Below are positions 33,337-42,744 of a DNA stretch of 64,000 bases, one piece after another (within the stretch, counting starts at the first letter, position 1; each line of letters begins with the position of its first letter). The position numbers and the translations under genes were made by a program. The notes beneath the pieces are model-generated. The model made no database searches, was not told where the DNA came from, and saw only the letters and a program-made list of their open reading frames with translations. This DNA comes from Ruminococcus sp. (GTDB taxonomy: Bacteria > Bacillota > Clostridia > Oscillospirales > Ruminococcaceae): NCBI GenBank assembly GCA_015066805.1, contig SVNP01000007.1:22648-86647 (forward strand), written 5' to 3'.

Positions 33337-33921
33337 TCAGGCTCTGGGGTCAATATCCTTGCGGTAAGCCATCAGGTATTCGCCGCCCGACCATACTGTC
33401 AGTGCCGCAGCGATCCAGAACAGCCCCTGCAGCCCGAATTCTGTCCAGCGGTATACGGCATCGGGCAGAGAAAGCCCAAAGCTGTCAAAATCCCGGCAGA
33501 AGGAAAGGTACACCATATAAGCGATCAGTGCCACCATGGTAAAAGCGGTTTTCAGCTTGCCGGAAAACCCTGCCGGCACCACAGTACCCTTGCCTGCAAC
33601 CACCAGCCGCAGGGCAGAGACCATGAATTCCCGCACCATAATCAGCAAAAACACCACAATATTCAGATATTGCCGTTCCAGCAGGCAGGCAAAGGCGGTC
33701 ATCACCAGCACCTTATCCGCCAGCGGATCTAAGAATTTTCCGAAATCCGTTACCAGCTTATATTTGCGTGCCAGATGTCCGTCTACCGCATCGGTAATGG
33801 ATGCAAGCACAAACACCAGCGTCGCCGCCAGATAATGGGCAGGGAACTCCCAATAAAACAGCAAAACAAACAGGGGAACCATAAAAACGCGTGCCAGCGT
33901 CAGTTTATTTGGCAGATTCAT
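33337..33921 (-). CDS. pgsA: CDP-diacylglycerol-glycerol-3-phosphate 3-phosphatidyltransferase
   Basis: Membrane enzyme making phosphatidylglycerol phosphate, the committed step to phosphatidylglycerol (the Lgt lipid donor). 194 residues with several helices and the CDP-alcohol phosphotransferase motif D-G-x2-A-R-x8-G-x3-D-x3-D visible as 'DGHLARKYKLVTDFGKFLD' with the last Asp in 'PLAD'. The ATG at 33921 is set by GGTGAGGTGG upstream. Its first 17 bp overlap the end of rimO. Confidence 0.95.
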   Translation of the reverse strand: MNLPNKLTLARVFMVPLFVLLFYWEFPAHYLAATLVFVLASITDAVDGHLARKYKLVTDFGKFLDPLADKVLVMTAFACLLERQYLNIVVFLLIMVREFMVSALRLVVAGKGTVVPAGFSGKLKTAFTMVALIAYMVYLSFCRDFDSFGLSLPDAVYRWTEFGLQGLFWIAAALTVWSGGEYLMAYRKDIDPRA

Positions 33922-35248
33922 CTGCAACCACCTCACCGATCAAATCAAAATCCAGCATATCCGTGATCTCCACCTTCACATACTGCCCCACACGGTAGCC
34001 ATCTGCGGGGGTACCCGCAATAAACAGCTTTCCGTCGATGTCGGGGGCATCGGCGGCAGTTCTGCCGAACCAGCACTCCGCCCATTTGTCATAGCCCTCG
34101 ATCACAGCCTCGGTGACGGTTTCCATCCGCTGTTCATTCAGCGCATAGGAAATGGTCATCTGCTGCTCGGTCAGCATCTCGGCACGGTGGATCCGTACCG
34201 CCTCCTCCACCATATCGGGCATGGAGGCTGCAACGGTCTGTTCCTCCTCGGAATAAGAGAAGCAGCCCATGCGATCAAAGCGCATTTCCTCCACAAAAGC
34301 GGAAAGCTCTGCAAAATCCTCCTCGGTTTCACCGGGGAAGCCTGTCATCAGCGTAGTACGCAGGGTAATACCGGGGATCCGTTCTCTCAGCTTTGCAAAC
34401 AGCACCCGCAAAGATTCCGCATCACCGCCCCGCCGCATGGCTTTTAAGATCTTACCGCTGCAATGCTGCACGGGAATATCCAGATACTTCACGATCTTCG
34501 GCTCCTTAGCGATGACCTCGATCAGCTCATCGGTAATGCGCTCCGGGTAGCAATACAGCACACGGATCCAGCGGAAGCCCTCTATCTTACAAAGCTCCGT
34601 CAGCAGCACAGGCAAGCGGGATTCTCCGTACAGGTCCTCACCATAACGGGTGGTATCCTGTGCCACCACCACCAGCTCGGTCACGCCGTTTTCCGCAAGC
34701 CACTGTGCCTCCTTGAGCACATCCTCCATGGGTACCGAGCGGTATCCGCCGCGGATGCGGGGAATGGCGCAGTAGGTACAGCCGTTGGAGCAGCCCTCTG
34801 CGATTTTGAGATAGGCAAAAAAGGGCAGCGTGGAAAGCACTCTGCCGCCGGTCAGAGGCAGCTCGTTTTTGGGCGAAAACTGCACCACACGCTGTCCTTC
34901 CTCCACACGGCGGATGACCTCGCAAAGCTGTTTTTCATCGCCCAGACCGATCACCGCATCCACCTCGGGGAACTGCTCCGCCATTTCCTCACGATAGCGT
35001 TCCGCCAGGCAGCCTGTGACGATGATGGCCTTCAAAGTGCCTTCATTTTTGAGCTGTACCAGCTCCAGAATGGTTTCAATGGCTTCTTCCTTGGCGGATT
35101 GAATAAAGCCGCAGGTATTCACCACAGCGATCTCCGCATCACCGGGCTCTACTGTCAGTGTATGCCCGTTTTCCTTCAGCAGATACAGCATTCTTTCCGC
35201 ATCCACCAGATTTTTTGCACAGCCCAGAGATACCATGCTTACGATCAT
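33905..35248 (-). CDS. rimO: Ribosomal protein uS12 methylthiotransferase
   Basis: Radical-SAM enzyme that adds a methylthio group to Asp88/89 of ribosomal protein S12. 447 residues with auxiliary-cluster cysteines Cys10, Cys46 and Cys80, the radical-SAM motif Cys153-x3-Cys157-x2-Cys160 (CSNGCTYC) and a C-terminal TRAM domain. The N terminus 'VSLGCAKNLVDAE' distinguishes RimO from MiaB. It overlaps the end of recX by 4 bp and the start of pgsA by 17 bp. Confidence 0.95.
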   Translation of the reverse strand: MIVSMVSLGCAKNLVDAERMLYLLKENGHTLTVEPGDAEIAVVNTCGFIQSAKEEAIETILELVQLKNEGTLKAIIVTGCLAERYREEMAEQFPEVDAVIGLGDEKQLCEVIRRVEEGQRVVQFSPKNELPLTGGRVLSTLPFFAYLKIAEGCSNGCTYCAIPRIRGGYRSVPMEDVLKEAQWLAENGVTELVVVAQDTTRYGEDLYGESRLPVLLTELCKIEGFRWIRVLYCYPERITDELIEVIAKEPKIVKYLDIPVQHCSGKILKAMRRGGDAESLRVLFAKLRERIPGITLRTTLMTGFPGETEEDFAELSAFVEEMRFDRMGCFSYSEEEQTVAASMPDMVEEAVRIHRAEMLTEQQMTISYALNEQRMETVTEAVIEGYDKWAECWFGRTAADAPDIDGKLFIAGTPADGYRVGQYVKVEITDMLDFDLIGEVVADESAK

Positions 35249-35904
35249 GAATCTATCTCCTCTTCCTCATAATCTTCATCCGAAAAATAATCTTCGATGG
35301 CATTTCGCACATCGGAATAATCAAATCCTCTGCGGATCAGCGATGCCTTGACCGATTCAATGGCCTTACGGTCATGGGGGTCCGTCAGCCTGCGGGCATA
35401 TTTCCGCTCCAGAAGCTGCATCAGCCGCTGTGCGGTATCCTCGGGATCTTCATAGGGTGCAAGGGCGTTGTCGATCTCCTCAGCGGAAAGCCCCCTGTGC
35501 CGCATTTCCATGGCAGCACGGTGCAGCCCGTAGCGTTTCTGCTCCACAAGCTGCCTTGCCAGAGCTTCCGCATATCGTGCATCATTGAGAAACCCCAGCC
35601 GCACCAGCTTTTCCAGTGCGTGCAGCGTTGCCTGTTCATCGGCACGCTCTGCCTGCATCAGCTTATCGTACAGCTCACGGTAGGAATACCCCCTGCGCTC
35701 CAGCAGATACAGTCCGTACTCAAAGGCACGGCGGTCTGCCGCCTGCTGCAGCAGCTCGGTGATCTGCGCCTCGGTCAGCGTATCACCCTTATGCAGCCCC
35801 GCATCGTAGATCAGGGCATTGTGCAGCCACAGAGAACGCCCGTCGGAAAGAGCGACCTCCGCAACCTGCCCCTTAAACGGGGCAATGGATACGATCTGCG
35901 CCAT
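35245..35904 (-). CDS. recX: RecA regulator RecX
   Basis: 219 residues built from three-helix RecX repeats, with 'AFEYGLYLLERRGYSYRELYDKL', 'LGFLNDARYAEALARQLV' and 'IESVKASLIRRGFDYSDVRNAI' as markers. It ends with a very acidic tail (DEDYEEEEIDS). RecX modulates RecA filament growth. Immediately downstream of recA (13 bp), the classical pairing. Confidence 0.92.
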   Translation of the reverse strand: MAQIVSIAPFKGQVAEVALSDGRSLWLHNALIYDAGLHKGDTLTEAQITELLQQAADRRAFEYGLYLLERRGYSYRELYDKLMQAERADEQATLHALEKLVRLGFLNDARYAEALARQLVEQKRYGLHRAAMEMRHRGLSAEEIDNALAPYEDPEDTAQRLMQLLERKYARRLTDPHDRKAIESVKASLIRRGFDYSDVRNAIEDYFSDEDYEEEEIDS

Positions 35905-35917
35905 ACTCTACGCCCGC

Positions 35918-37105
35918 TTATGCCTCAACGGGGGCAAATTCTTCAAAATTATCGTCTGCATCATCGGCATCGGCAGCGGCGGCAGATGCTGCACTGACTG
36001 CGGTTTCTGCCTTTTCCTTGGCGGCAGATACGGCAGCAGCCTTTTTATTCTTCTTGGAGGTCAGTACCAGGCTGTCCTTCTGTGCCATGATTTTCTGCTC
36101 CACCTCGGCCAGCAGCTCCGGCTCTCTGAGCAGAACCTCTTTTGCTGCATCTCTGCCCTGTGCCAGCTTGCGGTCACCATAGCTGAACCAGGAGCCGCCC
36201 TTGTGGATGATATCCAGCTCAGCGGCAAGGTCAAGGATCTCACCCACCTTGGAGATACCGGTACCGTACATAATATCAAACTCACACTCACGGAAAGGCG
36301 GAGCGACCTTATTCTTTACCACCTTTACACGGGTACGGTTGCCGATGACCTCTGCGCCGTTTTTAATGGCCTCGCCCTTGCGGACTTCCATACGCACAGA
36401 GGAGTAGAACTTCAGCGCACGGCCGCCGGTGGTGGTTTCGGGGTTGCCGTACATCACACCGATCTTCTCGCGCACCTGATTGATAAACACTGCTACACAA
36501 TTGGATTGTGCAATGACAGGGGTCAGCTTACGCATTGCCTGGGACATCAGTCTTGCCAGCATACCCACATGGCTGTCGCCCATTTCGCCCTCGATCTCCG
36601 CACGGGTGGTCATAGCGGCAACGGAGTCGATGACGATGGCATCAATGGCACCGGAACGCACCAGTGCTTCGGCAATTTCCAGTGCCTGCTCACCACTGTC
36701 GGGCTGGGATACCAGCAGATTATCAATATTTACACCCAGATTTGCGGCATACACGGGGTCCAGTGCGTGCTCTACGTCGATAAATGCCACTTCGCCGCCC
36801 AGCTTCTGTGCCTCTGCGATGATATGCAGGGCAACGGTAGTCTTACCGGAGCTTTCCGGTCCGTAGATCTCCACAATACGGCCTCTGGGCACACCGCCGA
36901 TGCCCAAAGCCAGATCCAGCGACAGAGAGCCGGTGGAAATAGACTGCACATTCAGGGAAGAATCCTCACCCAGACGCATAACAGCACCTGCGCCGTAGGC
37001 CTTTTCAATCTGTGCGATGGCGTTTTCCAGTGCTTTTTTTCTGTCGTTTTCATTGGCAGGCACCACAACGCCTGTATTTTTCTTCTTCAGTTCTGCTTTT
37101 GCCAT
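35918..37105 (-). CDS. recA: Recombinase RecA
   Basis: 395 residues. RecA forms filaments on single-stranded DNA for recombination and SOS signalling. Walker A is 'GPESSGKT' (82-89); also present are 'VIDSVAAM' (Walker B region), loop L2 and a C-terminal acidic tail after an Ala/Lys-rich stretch longer than usual. The start at 37105 follows AAAGGATG by 9 bases; the open frame upstream to 37180 is not RecA-like. Co-directional with prmC (19 bp) and recX. I see no LexA/Cheo box in the 19-bp gap, so any SOS control would have to act further upstream. Confidence 0.97.
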   Translation of the reverse strand: MAKAELKKKNTGVVVPANENDRKKALENAIAQIEKAYGAGAVMRLGEDSSLNVQSISTGSLSLDLALGIGGVPRGRIVEIYGPESSGKTTVALHIIAEAQKLGGEVAFIDVEHALDPVYAANLGVNIDNLLVSQPDSGEQALEIAEALVRSGAIDAIVIDSVAAMTTRAEIEGEMGDSHVGMLARLMSQAMRKLTPVIAQSNCVAVFINQVREKIGVMYGNPETTTGGRALKFYSSVRMEVRKGEAIKNGAEVIGNRTRVKVVKNKVAPPFRECEFDIMYGTGISKVGEILDLAAELDIIHKGGSWFSYGDRKLAQGRDAAKEVLLREPELLAEVEQKIMAQKDSLVLTSKKNKKAAAVSAAKEKAETAVSAASAAAADADDADDNFEEFAPVEA

Positions 37106-37124
37106 GATTCTATCATCCTTTCGG

Positions 37125-37952
37125 TCATGATTCGGTTTCTTCATTTCGATATCTGCCGCAGTTGTAACCGTACACCACACGGTCTATGCCGCACAGATCG
37201 GGTACAACGGCAATATTCTCAAAGGCATTTTCCGCCAGAATGGCTCTGACAGCCTCCGCCTGCCCCATGCCTACTTCAAAGGCAAGCAGGCCGCCGGGCT
37301 TTAGGGTATGCTTCCACAATGCGGTGATCTCACGATAAAACCGCAGGCCGTCCTCTCCGCCCGCCAGAGCCATGGAAGGCTCGTGGGTAACTTCCGTTTG
37401 CAGAGTATGCATATCATCGGCGGTCAGGTACGGGGGATTGCTGACGATCCCGTCCAGATCGGAAAACTGTGCCGCCATGGTGGGATCTAACACATTTGCA
37501 TTGTAAAACTCCACGGGCAGATGATGAAACTCCGCATTTTTTCTTGCATATTCCAGTGCCTTGGGGCTTAGGTCAATACCGCAGATCTTCGTATCCCCAA
37601 GCTGCTGCTGCAAAGCCAGCGCAATACAGCCGCTGCCGGTGCATAAATCCACAATGGTACCGCCGGAATACGCCCTCCGGCATTGCAGCACCGTATCCAC
37701 CAGTGTTTCCGTATCGGCACGGGGGATCAGCACGCCTTCCCCCACAAGAAAACGCATACCGTAGAATTCCCATGCCCCCAGCAGATATTGCAGGGGATAA
37801 TGCTCTGCCCGTTTTTGGGCGATGCTGCGTGCCTGTTCTGCGTCCGTGATATCCTCGGTGATCCATCTTGCCTCCATGGCAGCGTTTTCAATGCCGCCTG
37901 CCAGCAGGATCTCCTCCAGCTCCTTTTGCAGCCGCACCACGGGGTTTACCAT
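37125..37952 (-). CDS. prmC: Peptide chain release factor N5-glutamine methyltransferase
   Basis: PrmC (HemK) methylates the GGQ glutamine of RF1 and RF2. 275 residues: helical N-terminal domain to about 90, a SAM-binding Rossmann domain with '[14 protein letters not shown]' near residue 101, and the catalytic NPPY at 172-175. The start overlaps the end of the DUF1385 gene by 7 bp; this DUF1385-prmC order is common in Firmicutes, usually followed by prfA, which is absent here. Confidence 0.94.
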   Translation of the reverse strand: MVNPVVRLQKELEEILLAGGIENAAMEARWITEDITDAEQARSIAQKRAEHYPLQYLLGAWEFYGMRFLVGEGVLIPRADTETLVDTVLQCRRAYSGGTIVDLCTGSGCIALALQQQLGDTKICGIDLSPKALEYARKNAEFHHLPVEFYNANVLDPTMAAQFSDLDGIVSNPPYLTADDMHTLQTEVTHEPSMALAGGEDGLRFYREITALWKHTLKPGGLLAFEVGMGQAEAVRAILAENAFENIAVVPDLCGIDRVVYGYNCGRYRNEETES

Positions 37953-39166
37953 AGATCGTCCTCAATATTTTCGGGGATACAGGGCGTAATGGCAGCAATG
38001 GCACACTCGATCTGCTTGTCATCCGGCTCCTTGGTGGTAATGCGCTGGATCCACAAGCCGGGTGCGGAAAGAATGCGTGTAAAGGCGTTATCGGCTCTGC
38101 CTGCAAGGCGGATCAGTTCATAGCTGATGCCAACCACCAGCGGCAGCAGGGCGATGCTGCACAGCACTCTCTGCCACACAACGGTAAAGGGGATCAGGCA
38201 GCCCACAAAAATGCTGATGAGCAGCACCAGAAAGATAAAGCTGGTACCGCAGCGGGGGTGAAATCGCTTCTGCTTGCGGATATTTTCCACAGTCAGCGGC
38301 AAAGCAGCCTCCAGGCAGGCAATGGTTTTGTGCTCCGCACCGTGGTACTCATAGGTACGGCGGATGCTCTTCATGCAGCCTGTAACAGCCATATAGCCCA
38401 CAAAAATCAGCATCTTCATAATGCCCTCGGCAGCGGAACGGATCACACGGTTTTCGGTCAGCGGCGTGATCCAGCCCACCACCAGCTTGGGCAGATACAT
38501 AAACAATCCCAGAGAAAGCACCACGCTGAAGATCATGACAATGACCATTAAGATGTCAAAGATCTTCTCGCCCAGCTTTTCATCCAGCCATTTTTCAAAC
38601 TTGCTTGGTTCTTCGGCCTCATAGTATTGGGTGGCTTTCTGATAATACTCCCACCGTTCCTTCAGCTTATCGCCCTCCAGCGGCTTCTCCTGAGAGCGCA
38701 TCCACGCATCGAAACGGGCAAGCTGCTCCTCCTGCGGCAGCTTATCCAGCTTCTGCTTTTTCTTCCAGATCACAAAAGCGTCCAGCTCCTCATCCACCTG
38801 CTTTTCCGCAGAGCGCATCATGCAGCGGTAGCCGTCGATCATCTGGGTGACAAAATTCACACTGCCCCGCACAAGAGGGATCCTGCGATACCAGGGCAGC
38901 ACCGGTCTGACTTTGCCGGTTTTGGGATCGGTCTGCAGCTTAACGGGGATCTCCCATGTTTCCAGGTCGATCTCACCGTTGGGCAGGCGGCAGGCCATGG
39001 CACCGCGAAAGGCACCCTTCATCATAATGCCTTCCACCAACGCCTGTCCGCCGATCTTGGATTTATAGGCATACTCCGCACGGGCAGCCTGCTGTGCATC
39101 TGCGGGCTGCTGTGCGGGGGTATCGTTCATCGGCTCTTTGGTTTGTTCCTGAGAATGCTCGGGCAT
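37946..39166 (-). CDS. DUF1385 membrane protein (YqhQ-like)
   Basis: 406 residues. 'KIGGQALVEGIMMKG' near residue 37 is the DUF1385 signature. A charged helical insert (about 110-200) precedes a cluster of four to five membrane helices (about 207-380) with 'YEYHGAEHKTIACLEAALPLT' and 'FHPRCGTSFIFLVL'; the conserved His, Glu and Cys suggest a membrane metalloprotein (inference). Role unknown; it is widely conserved next to prmC/prfA. Confidence 0.88.
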   Translation of the reverse strand: MPEHSQEQTKEPMNDTPAQQPADAQQAARAEYAYKSKIGGQALVEGIMMKGAFRGAMACRLPNGEIDLETWEIPVKLQTDPKTGKVRPVLPWYRRIPLVRGSVNFVTQMIDGYRCMMRSAEKQVDEELDAFVIWKKKQKLDKLPQEEQLARFDAWMRSQEKPLEGDKLKERWEYYQKATQYYEAEEPSKFEKWLDEKLGEKIFDILMVIVMIFSVVLSLGLFMYLPKLVVGWITPLTENRVIRSAAEGIMKMLIFVGYMAVTGCMKSIRRTYEYHGAEHKTIACLEAALPLTVENIRKQKRFHPRCGTSFIFLVLLISIFVGCLIPFTVVWQRVLCSIALLPLVVGISYELIRLAGRADNAFTRILSAPGLWIQRITTKEPDDKQIECAIAAITPCIPENIEDDLW

Positions 39167-39195
39167 ATCGCTACTCCTTACTGAAAAAAATCCGT

Positions 39196-40614
39196 TTAGC
39201 GTTCCATGCTGTGAGAAGGCAGGGTAATGGTCACGGTGGTGCCCACGCCTTCGGTGCTTTCCACCTGCAGGGTGCCGCCGTGCATGGTAACGATCTCATC
39301 TGCCACCGCAAGACCGATGCCTGCACCTCTGCGCGTATGATTGGGCTTATAAAATTTCGTCTTGATCTTAGGCAGATCTGCCGCCTTGATGCCGCAGCCC
39401 TGATCCGTTACGGTAACACGCACCGTATGCTTGGAGGGCGCATCGGCACAGATAAACACGGTGCTGCCCGGCTCCGAATACTTCATGGCGTTATCTATAA
39501 TGTTGATGAACACCTGCCGGATGCGGTTTTTATCGCCGTAAACAATGGGCAGCATCTCGGGTTCATCGTACTCTATGGCAATGTGATCCTTTTTGGAACG
39601 CTCCATATAGATCAGCACGGCATCCCCCAGCTCTGCCAGCACATCCATGGCCGCACGGTTCAGGGTAAAATGGCCGCTCTGCATTCTGGAGAAGTCCAGC
39701 AGCTCCTCCACCATGCGGGAAAGTCGCTCTGTTTCACCCATGATCACCCGCAGACCCTTCTGCATGGTTACGGGGTCGGCACCGTCATCCAGCGTTTCCG
39801 CCCAGCCCTTGATGGCAGTCAGCGGCGTACGCAGCTCATGGGAAACAGAGCTGATGAATTCGTTTTTCATGGTTTCTGCGTTGGAAAGCTCATCCGCCAT
39901 ATGGTTGATGGCCACGCAGAGATCACCGATCTCATCCTCGCTTTGCCGTTCAATGCGGGCGGTAAAATCGCCGCGGGCAAATTTTGCGGTATTGTCGCTG
40001 ATGGCACGGATGGGCCGCACAATGGAGCGGACAAAGTACATTCCCGTAAAGCCCAGCAGCACCACTACTGCCACAGCAATGCAGGTTGCCGCCAGCACAA
40101 AGGTGGTAATGGAATCATCAATGGCCTCCAGAGAGGTAACCACACGGATGGCACTGTACTGGTTGCTGATGTGATAAATGGGATATGAAACCGCCATGAT
40201 CCGTTCGCCGCCTTCGGAACGGCTGATGCAGTACCCATAGGAGCTGACCGTATCGCTTTCGCTCATGGCCATATCGTAATCGGGCATAGCGGTGGTCTCC
40301 TCCGGAGAAAAGCCCGAGGAGGTCAGCACGATGATGCCGTCGTTGTCAATGGCCATCATCTCCATCTTGTCCTTATCGGAAAAACCCTCCAGCGTGCGGC
40401 GCAGCTCTGTGCTGAGGTTCAGGTTGGAATCCGCCGCATAACGGGTCAGCACGCCTGCCACCGCATTCACCTTGGATACCAGATATTGCTGTGCGGAATT
40501 GTAGTAATAGCTCTGCACCGCATAGATCAGTGCCAGCTCGATCACCGTCAATATCAGCACGATCACGCCCAGATTATTGGTAAACCAGCGGCGTGTGATG
40601 CTTCCTTTTGCCAT
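39196..40614 (-). CDS. Membrane sensor histidine kinase (HAMP, HisKA, HATPase)
   Basis: 472 residues: helix at about 13-34, extracytoplasmic sensor 35-165, helix at about 168-190, HAMP ('RPIRAISDNTAKFARGDFTAR'-type), HisKA with 'SSVSHELRTPLTAIKGWAETL' around the phospho-His, then N box 'NIIDNAMKYSEPGS' and G2 'GAGIGLAVADEIV'. The start at 40614 follows AAGGAGCG by 11 bases. It is 36 bp after its response regulator gene. A conventional PhoR/WalK-type kinase; signal unknown. Confidence 0.94.
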   Translation of the reverse strand: MAKGSITRRWFTNNLGVIVLILTVIELALIYAVQSYYYNSAQQYLVSKVNAVAGVLTRYAADSNLNLSTELRRTLEGFSDKDKMEMMAIDNDGIIVLTSSGFSPEETTAMPDYDMAMSESDTVSSYGYCISRSEGGERIMAVSYPIYHISNQYSAIRVVTSLEAIDDSITTFVLAATCIAVAVVVLLGFTGMYFVRSIVRPIRAISDNTAKFARGDFTARIERQSEDEIGDLCVAINHMADELSNAETMKNEFISSVSHELRTPLTAIKGWAETLDDGADPVTMQKGLRVIMGETERLSRMVEELLDFSRMQSGHFTLNRAAMDVLAELGDAVLIYMERSKKDHIAIEYDEPEMLPIVYGDKNRIRQVFINIIDNAMKYSEPGSTVFICADAPSKHTVRVTVTDQGCGIKAADLPKIKTKFYKPNHTRRGAGIGLAVADEIVTMHGGTLQVESTEGVGTTVTITLPSHSMER

Positions 40615-40650
40615 GATGCGTAACGCTCCTTGCACCGGATGACGGGCAGA

Positions 40651-41349
40651 TCATTTTTCTGCCCACTTGTAGCCGTACCCCCAGACGGTAACGATATACC
40701 GCGGGTTGGAAGGCTCCTCCTCGATCTTCATACGCAGGCGGCGGATGTTCACATCCACGATCTTGTCGCCGCCGTAGTAATCATTGCCCCAGATCTGCGC
40801 CAGAATACTGCTGCGGTCAAGGGCGGTATTTTTGTTGCGGAGAAAATACTCCAGAATCTCGTATTCCACCTGGGTCAGCTCAATGGGCTTACCACGTTTG
40901 GTCATGGTATGGCTGGTCAGATTCAGCACAAACGGCCCGGATTCCAGCGTGGATTCTTTTTTCACACGGGTCACGCTCATGCAGACACGCCGATAGATAG
41001 CATCCACACGGGCGGTCAGCTCCGAAGGCGCAAAGGGCTTGGTGATGTAGTCATCGGCACCGATCATCAGGCCGTTGACCTTGTCCATCTCCTGGGATTT
41101 TGCGGTAAGCATAATGATACCGATGGAAGAGGAACGCTCCCGCAGACGCTTACACACGGTAAAGCCGTCGATGCCGGGCATCATAACATCCAGCAGCACC
41201 ACATCGAAGTTGCCCCGTTCCCTGTCAAACATACGGATGGCAGCCTCGCCGCAGTCCACATCCACCACATCATAGCCGGCACGCTTCAGGTTGATGACCA
41301 CAAACTCACGGATATTGGTTTCGTCCTCACATACCAGAACACGCTTCAT
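40651..41349 (-). CDS. OmpR-family response regulator (PhoP/WalR-like)
   Basis: 232 residues: receiver with 'CEDETNIREF', phospho-Asp in 'VVLLDVMMPGIDG' and Lys in 'ITKPFAP', then a winged helix with 'VDVNIRRLRMKIEEEPSNPRYIVTV' at the recognition helix (split reading only). It is followed by its kinase and preceded by a lipoprotein gene 24 bp upstream that may be part of the same sensory unit. Confidence 0.95.
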   Translation of the reverse strand: MKRVLVCEDETNIREFVVINLKRAGYDVVDVDCGEAAIRMFDRERGNFDVVLLDVMMPGIDGFTVCKRLRERSSSIGIIMLTAKSQEMDKVNGLMIGADDYITKPFAPSELTARVDAIYRRVCMSVTRVKKESTLESGPFVLNLTSHTMTKRGKPIELTQVEYEILEYFLRNKNTALDRSSILAQIWGNDYYGGDKIVDVNIRRLRMKIEEEPSNPRYIVTVWGYGYKWAEK

Positions 41350-41373
41350 AAGAATCCTCCCACTCCCTCTGTT

Positions 41374-42735
41374 TCAGAGATATCGCATAGCGAACAGCAG
41401 CTCACCGGGGGTCAGAGAAAGCGTCCGGTCTGTCTGTTCGATCTTGGCAAGATAATCGCTGCCGTTTTGCTGCCGCAGCAGCATATAGCCCTCCTGCTGC
41501 AGCGCATAGGATTCCACCGCATCGCTGACCACGGCAAGGCGCAGCAGCGGCTGTTTGACCACAGGTCTTCCATCCTCGGAGCTTTGCTCCGTGTCCAGCA
41601 CATAAAACACGATGGTGTCTGTTTCCTGTTCATGCACCACCGTCACCTTTTTTTCCCATCTTGCGGGCAGCAAAAAGGCATAGCCGTCATTGGCGGAATA
41701 GTAAGAAGAATAGGTACGCATCAGCATACCGCCCCTGCACACATACCAGTTGGTCATGGCGATCCGCTCGGAATCCGCCGCCTCGGAATAGCCGTAGAAC
41801 ACGGTCTGCACGGGGATTTCCGCTTCGCCGTCGTTGTTGATATCCACAGTGGGGCAGGCAGAATGGCGGGTACTGCCGGGAAAACGGTCGGCACTGTCCG
41901 CATAAAGCTGCCGGAGCTGACGGTCTTCATACATCAGCACCTCTGTCTGCACCGTAGTGGCACCGGAAACGCCATCAATATAAATGCCGTTTACCGTGCG
42001 GAGCTTTACGGGGGTTTCTCCGCTGTCATAGGGGAGCTTTCCGTACACCACACGGCTGATATCCGAATACTGACCGTTGAGATTTACCTGGGACTGATAG
42101 TAATTTCCGCCTTCATCCAGCGCATACACCGTAGCCTGTGCCGCAGAAGAAAGAGTAGCCGCACTGATGACCAGCAGCTCACGGCTGCCGTCACCGTTCA
42201 GGTCGCTGATATCCATTTTGGTATAGGGCACGGAAAGGGTGCGCTCCAGAATATTTTCCCCATAGTGGAACACCTCTGCGGCATAACCGCCGCCATCCAC
42301 CATGCTGTACCCGATGATCAGATTGGTGCGTGCATTGCTGCCCAGCCCGGAAACATGCACACATTCCACGGCGGCACCGGAGGTAGTATAATCCGCTACC
42401 GCACGCCACTTTCCGCTCTTGCAGTCCAGCAGACAGAACCGCAGGGGGTTTTCCTCTGCGGTGGCCATGCCCACTTCATAGAACACAATGGCTTCATTTT
42501 GGCCGTCACCGTCCAGATCCTCCACGGTAAAGGCGGAAAGCCTCTGGCCGGAACGGGGGTACTTCAGGCTGATGTTTTCTCCCGCAGCCGCCTGCAATGC
42601 CTGATAGATCTGCTCCTGCTGGGCGGTCAGTCTGGGGGGAGAAAGCAAGGTATCCACCGTCATGGAAAACTGACAGCCGCTCATGGGCAGCATAGCGCAG
42701 ACCAAAGCGGCCACAGCCACTTGTTTTTTTCTCAT
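41374..42735 (-). CDS. Lipoprotein with three EF-loop/VCBS-like repeats
   Basis: 453 residues. A signal peptide with lipobox 'MSGC' gives a lipid-anchored Cys at about residue 21. Three calcium-loop-like repeats 'DLDGDGQNE', 'DLNGDGSRE' and 'DINNDGEAE' are spaced through a beta-propeller-like chain (FG-GAP/VCBS style). Likely a surface protein binding calcium. It lies between citrate synthase and a two-component system, so it could act as an accessory sensor (inference). No enzymatic motif is seen. Confidence 0.78.
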   Translation of the reverse strand: MRKKQVAVAALVCAMLPMSGCQFSMTVDTLLSPPRLTAQQEQIYQALQAAAGENISLKYPRSGQRLSAFTVEDLDGDGQNEAIVFYEVGMATAEENPLRFCLLDCKSGKWRAVADYTTSGAAVECVHVSGLGSNARTNLIIGYSMVDGGGYAAEVFHYGENILERTLSVPYTKMDISDLNGDGSRELLVISAATLSSAAQATVYALDEGGNYYQSQVNLNGQYSDISRVVYGKLPYDSGETPVKLRTVNGIYIDGVSGATTVQTEVLMYEDRQLRQLYADSADRFPGSTRHSACPTVDINNDGEAEIPVQTVFYGYSEAADSERIAMTNWYVCRGGMLMRTYSSYYSANDGYAFLLPARWEKKVTVVHEQETDTIVFYVLDTEQSSEDGRPVVKQPLLRLAVVSDAVESYALQQEGYMLLRQQNGSDYLAKIEQTDRTLSLTPGELLFAMRYL

Positions 42736-42744
42736 GGTGTTGTT

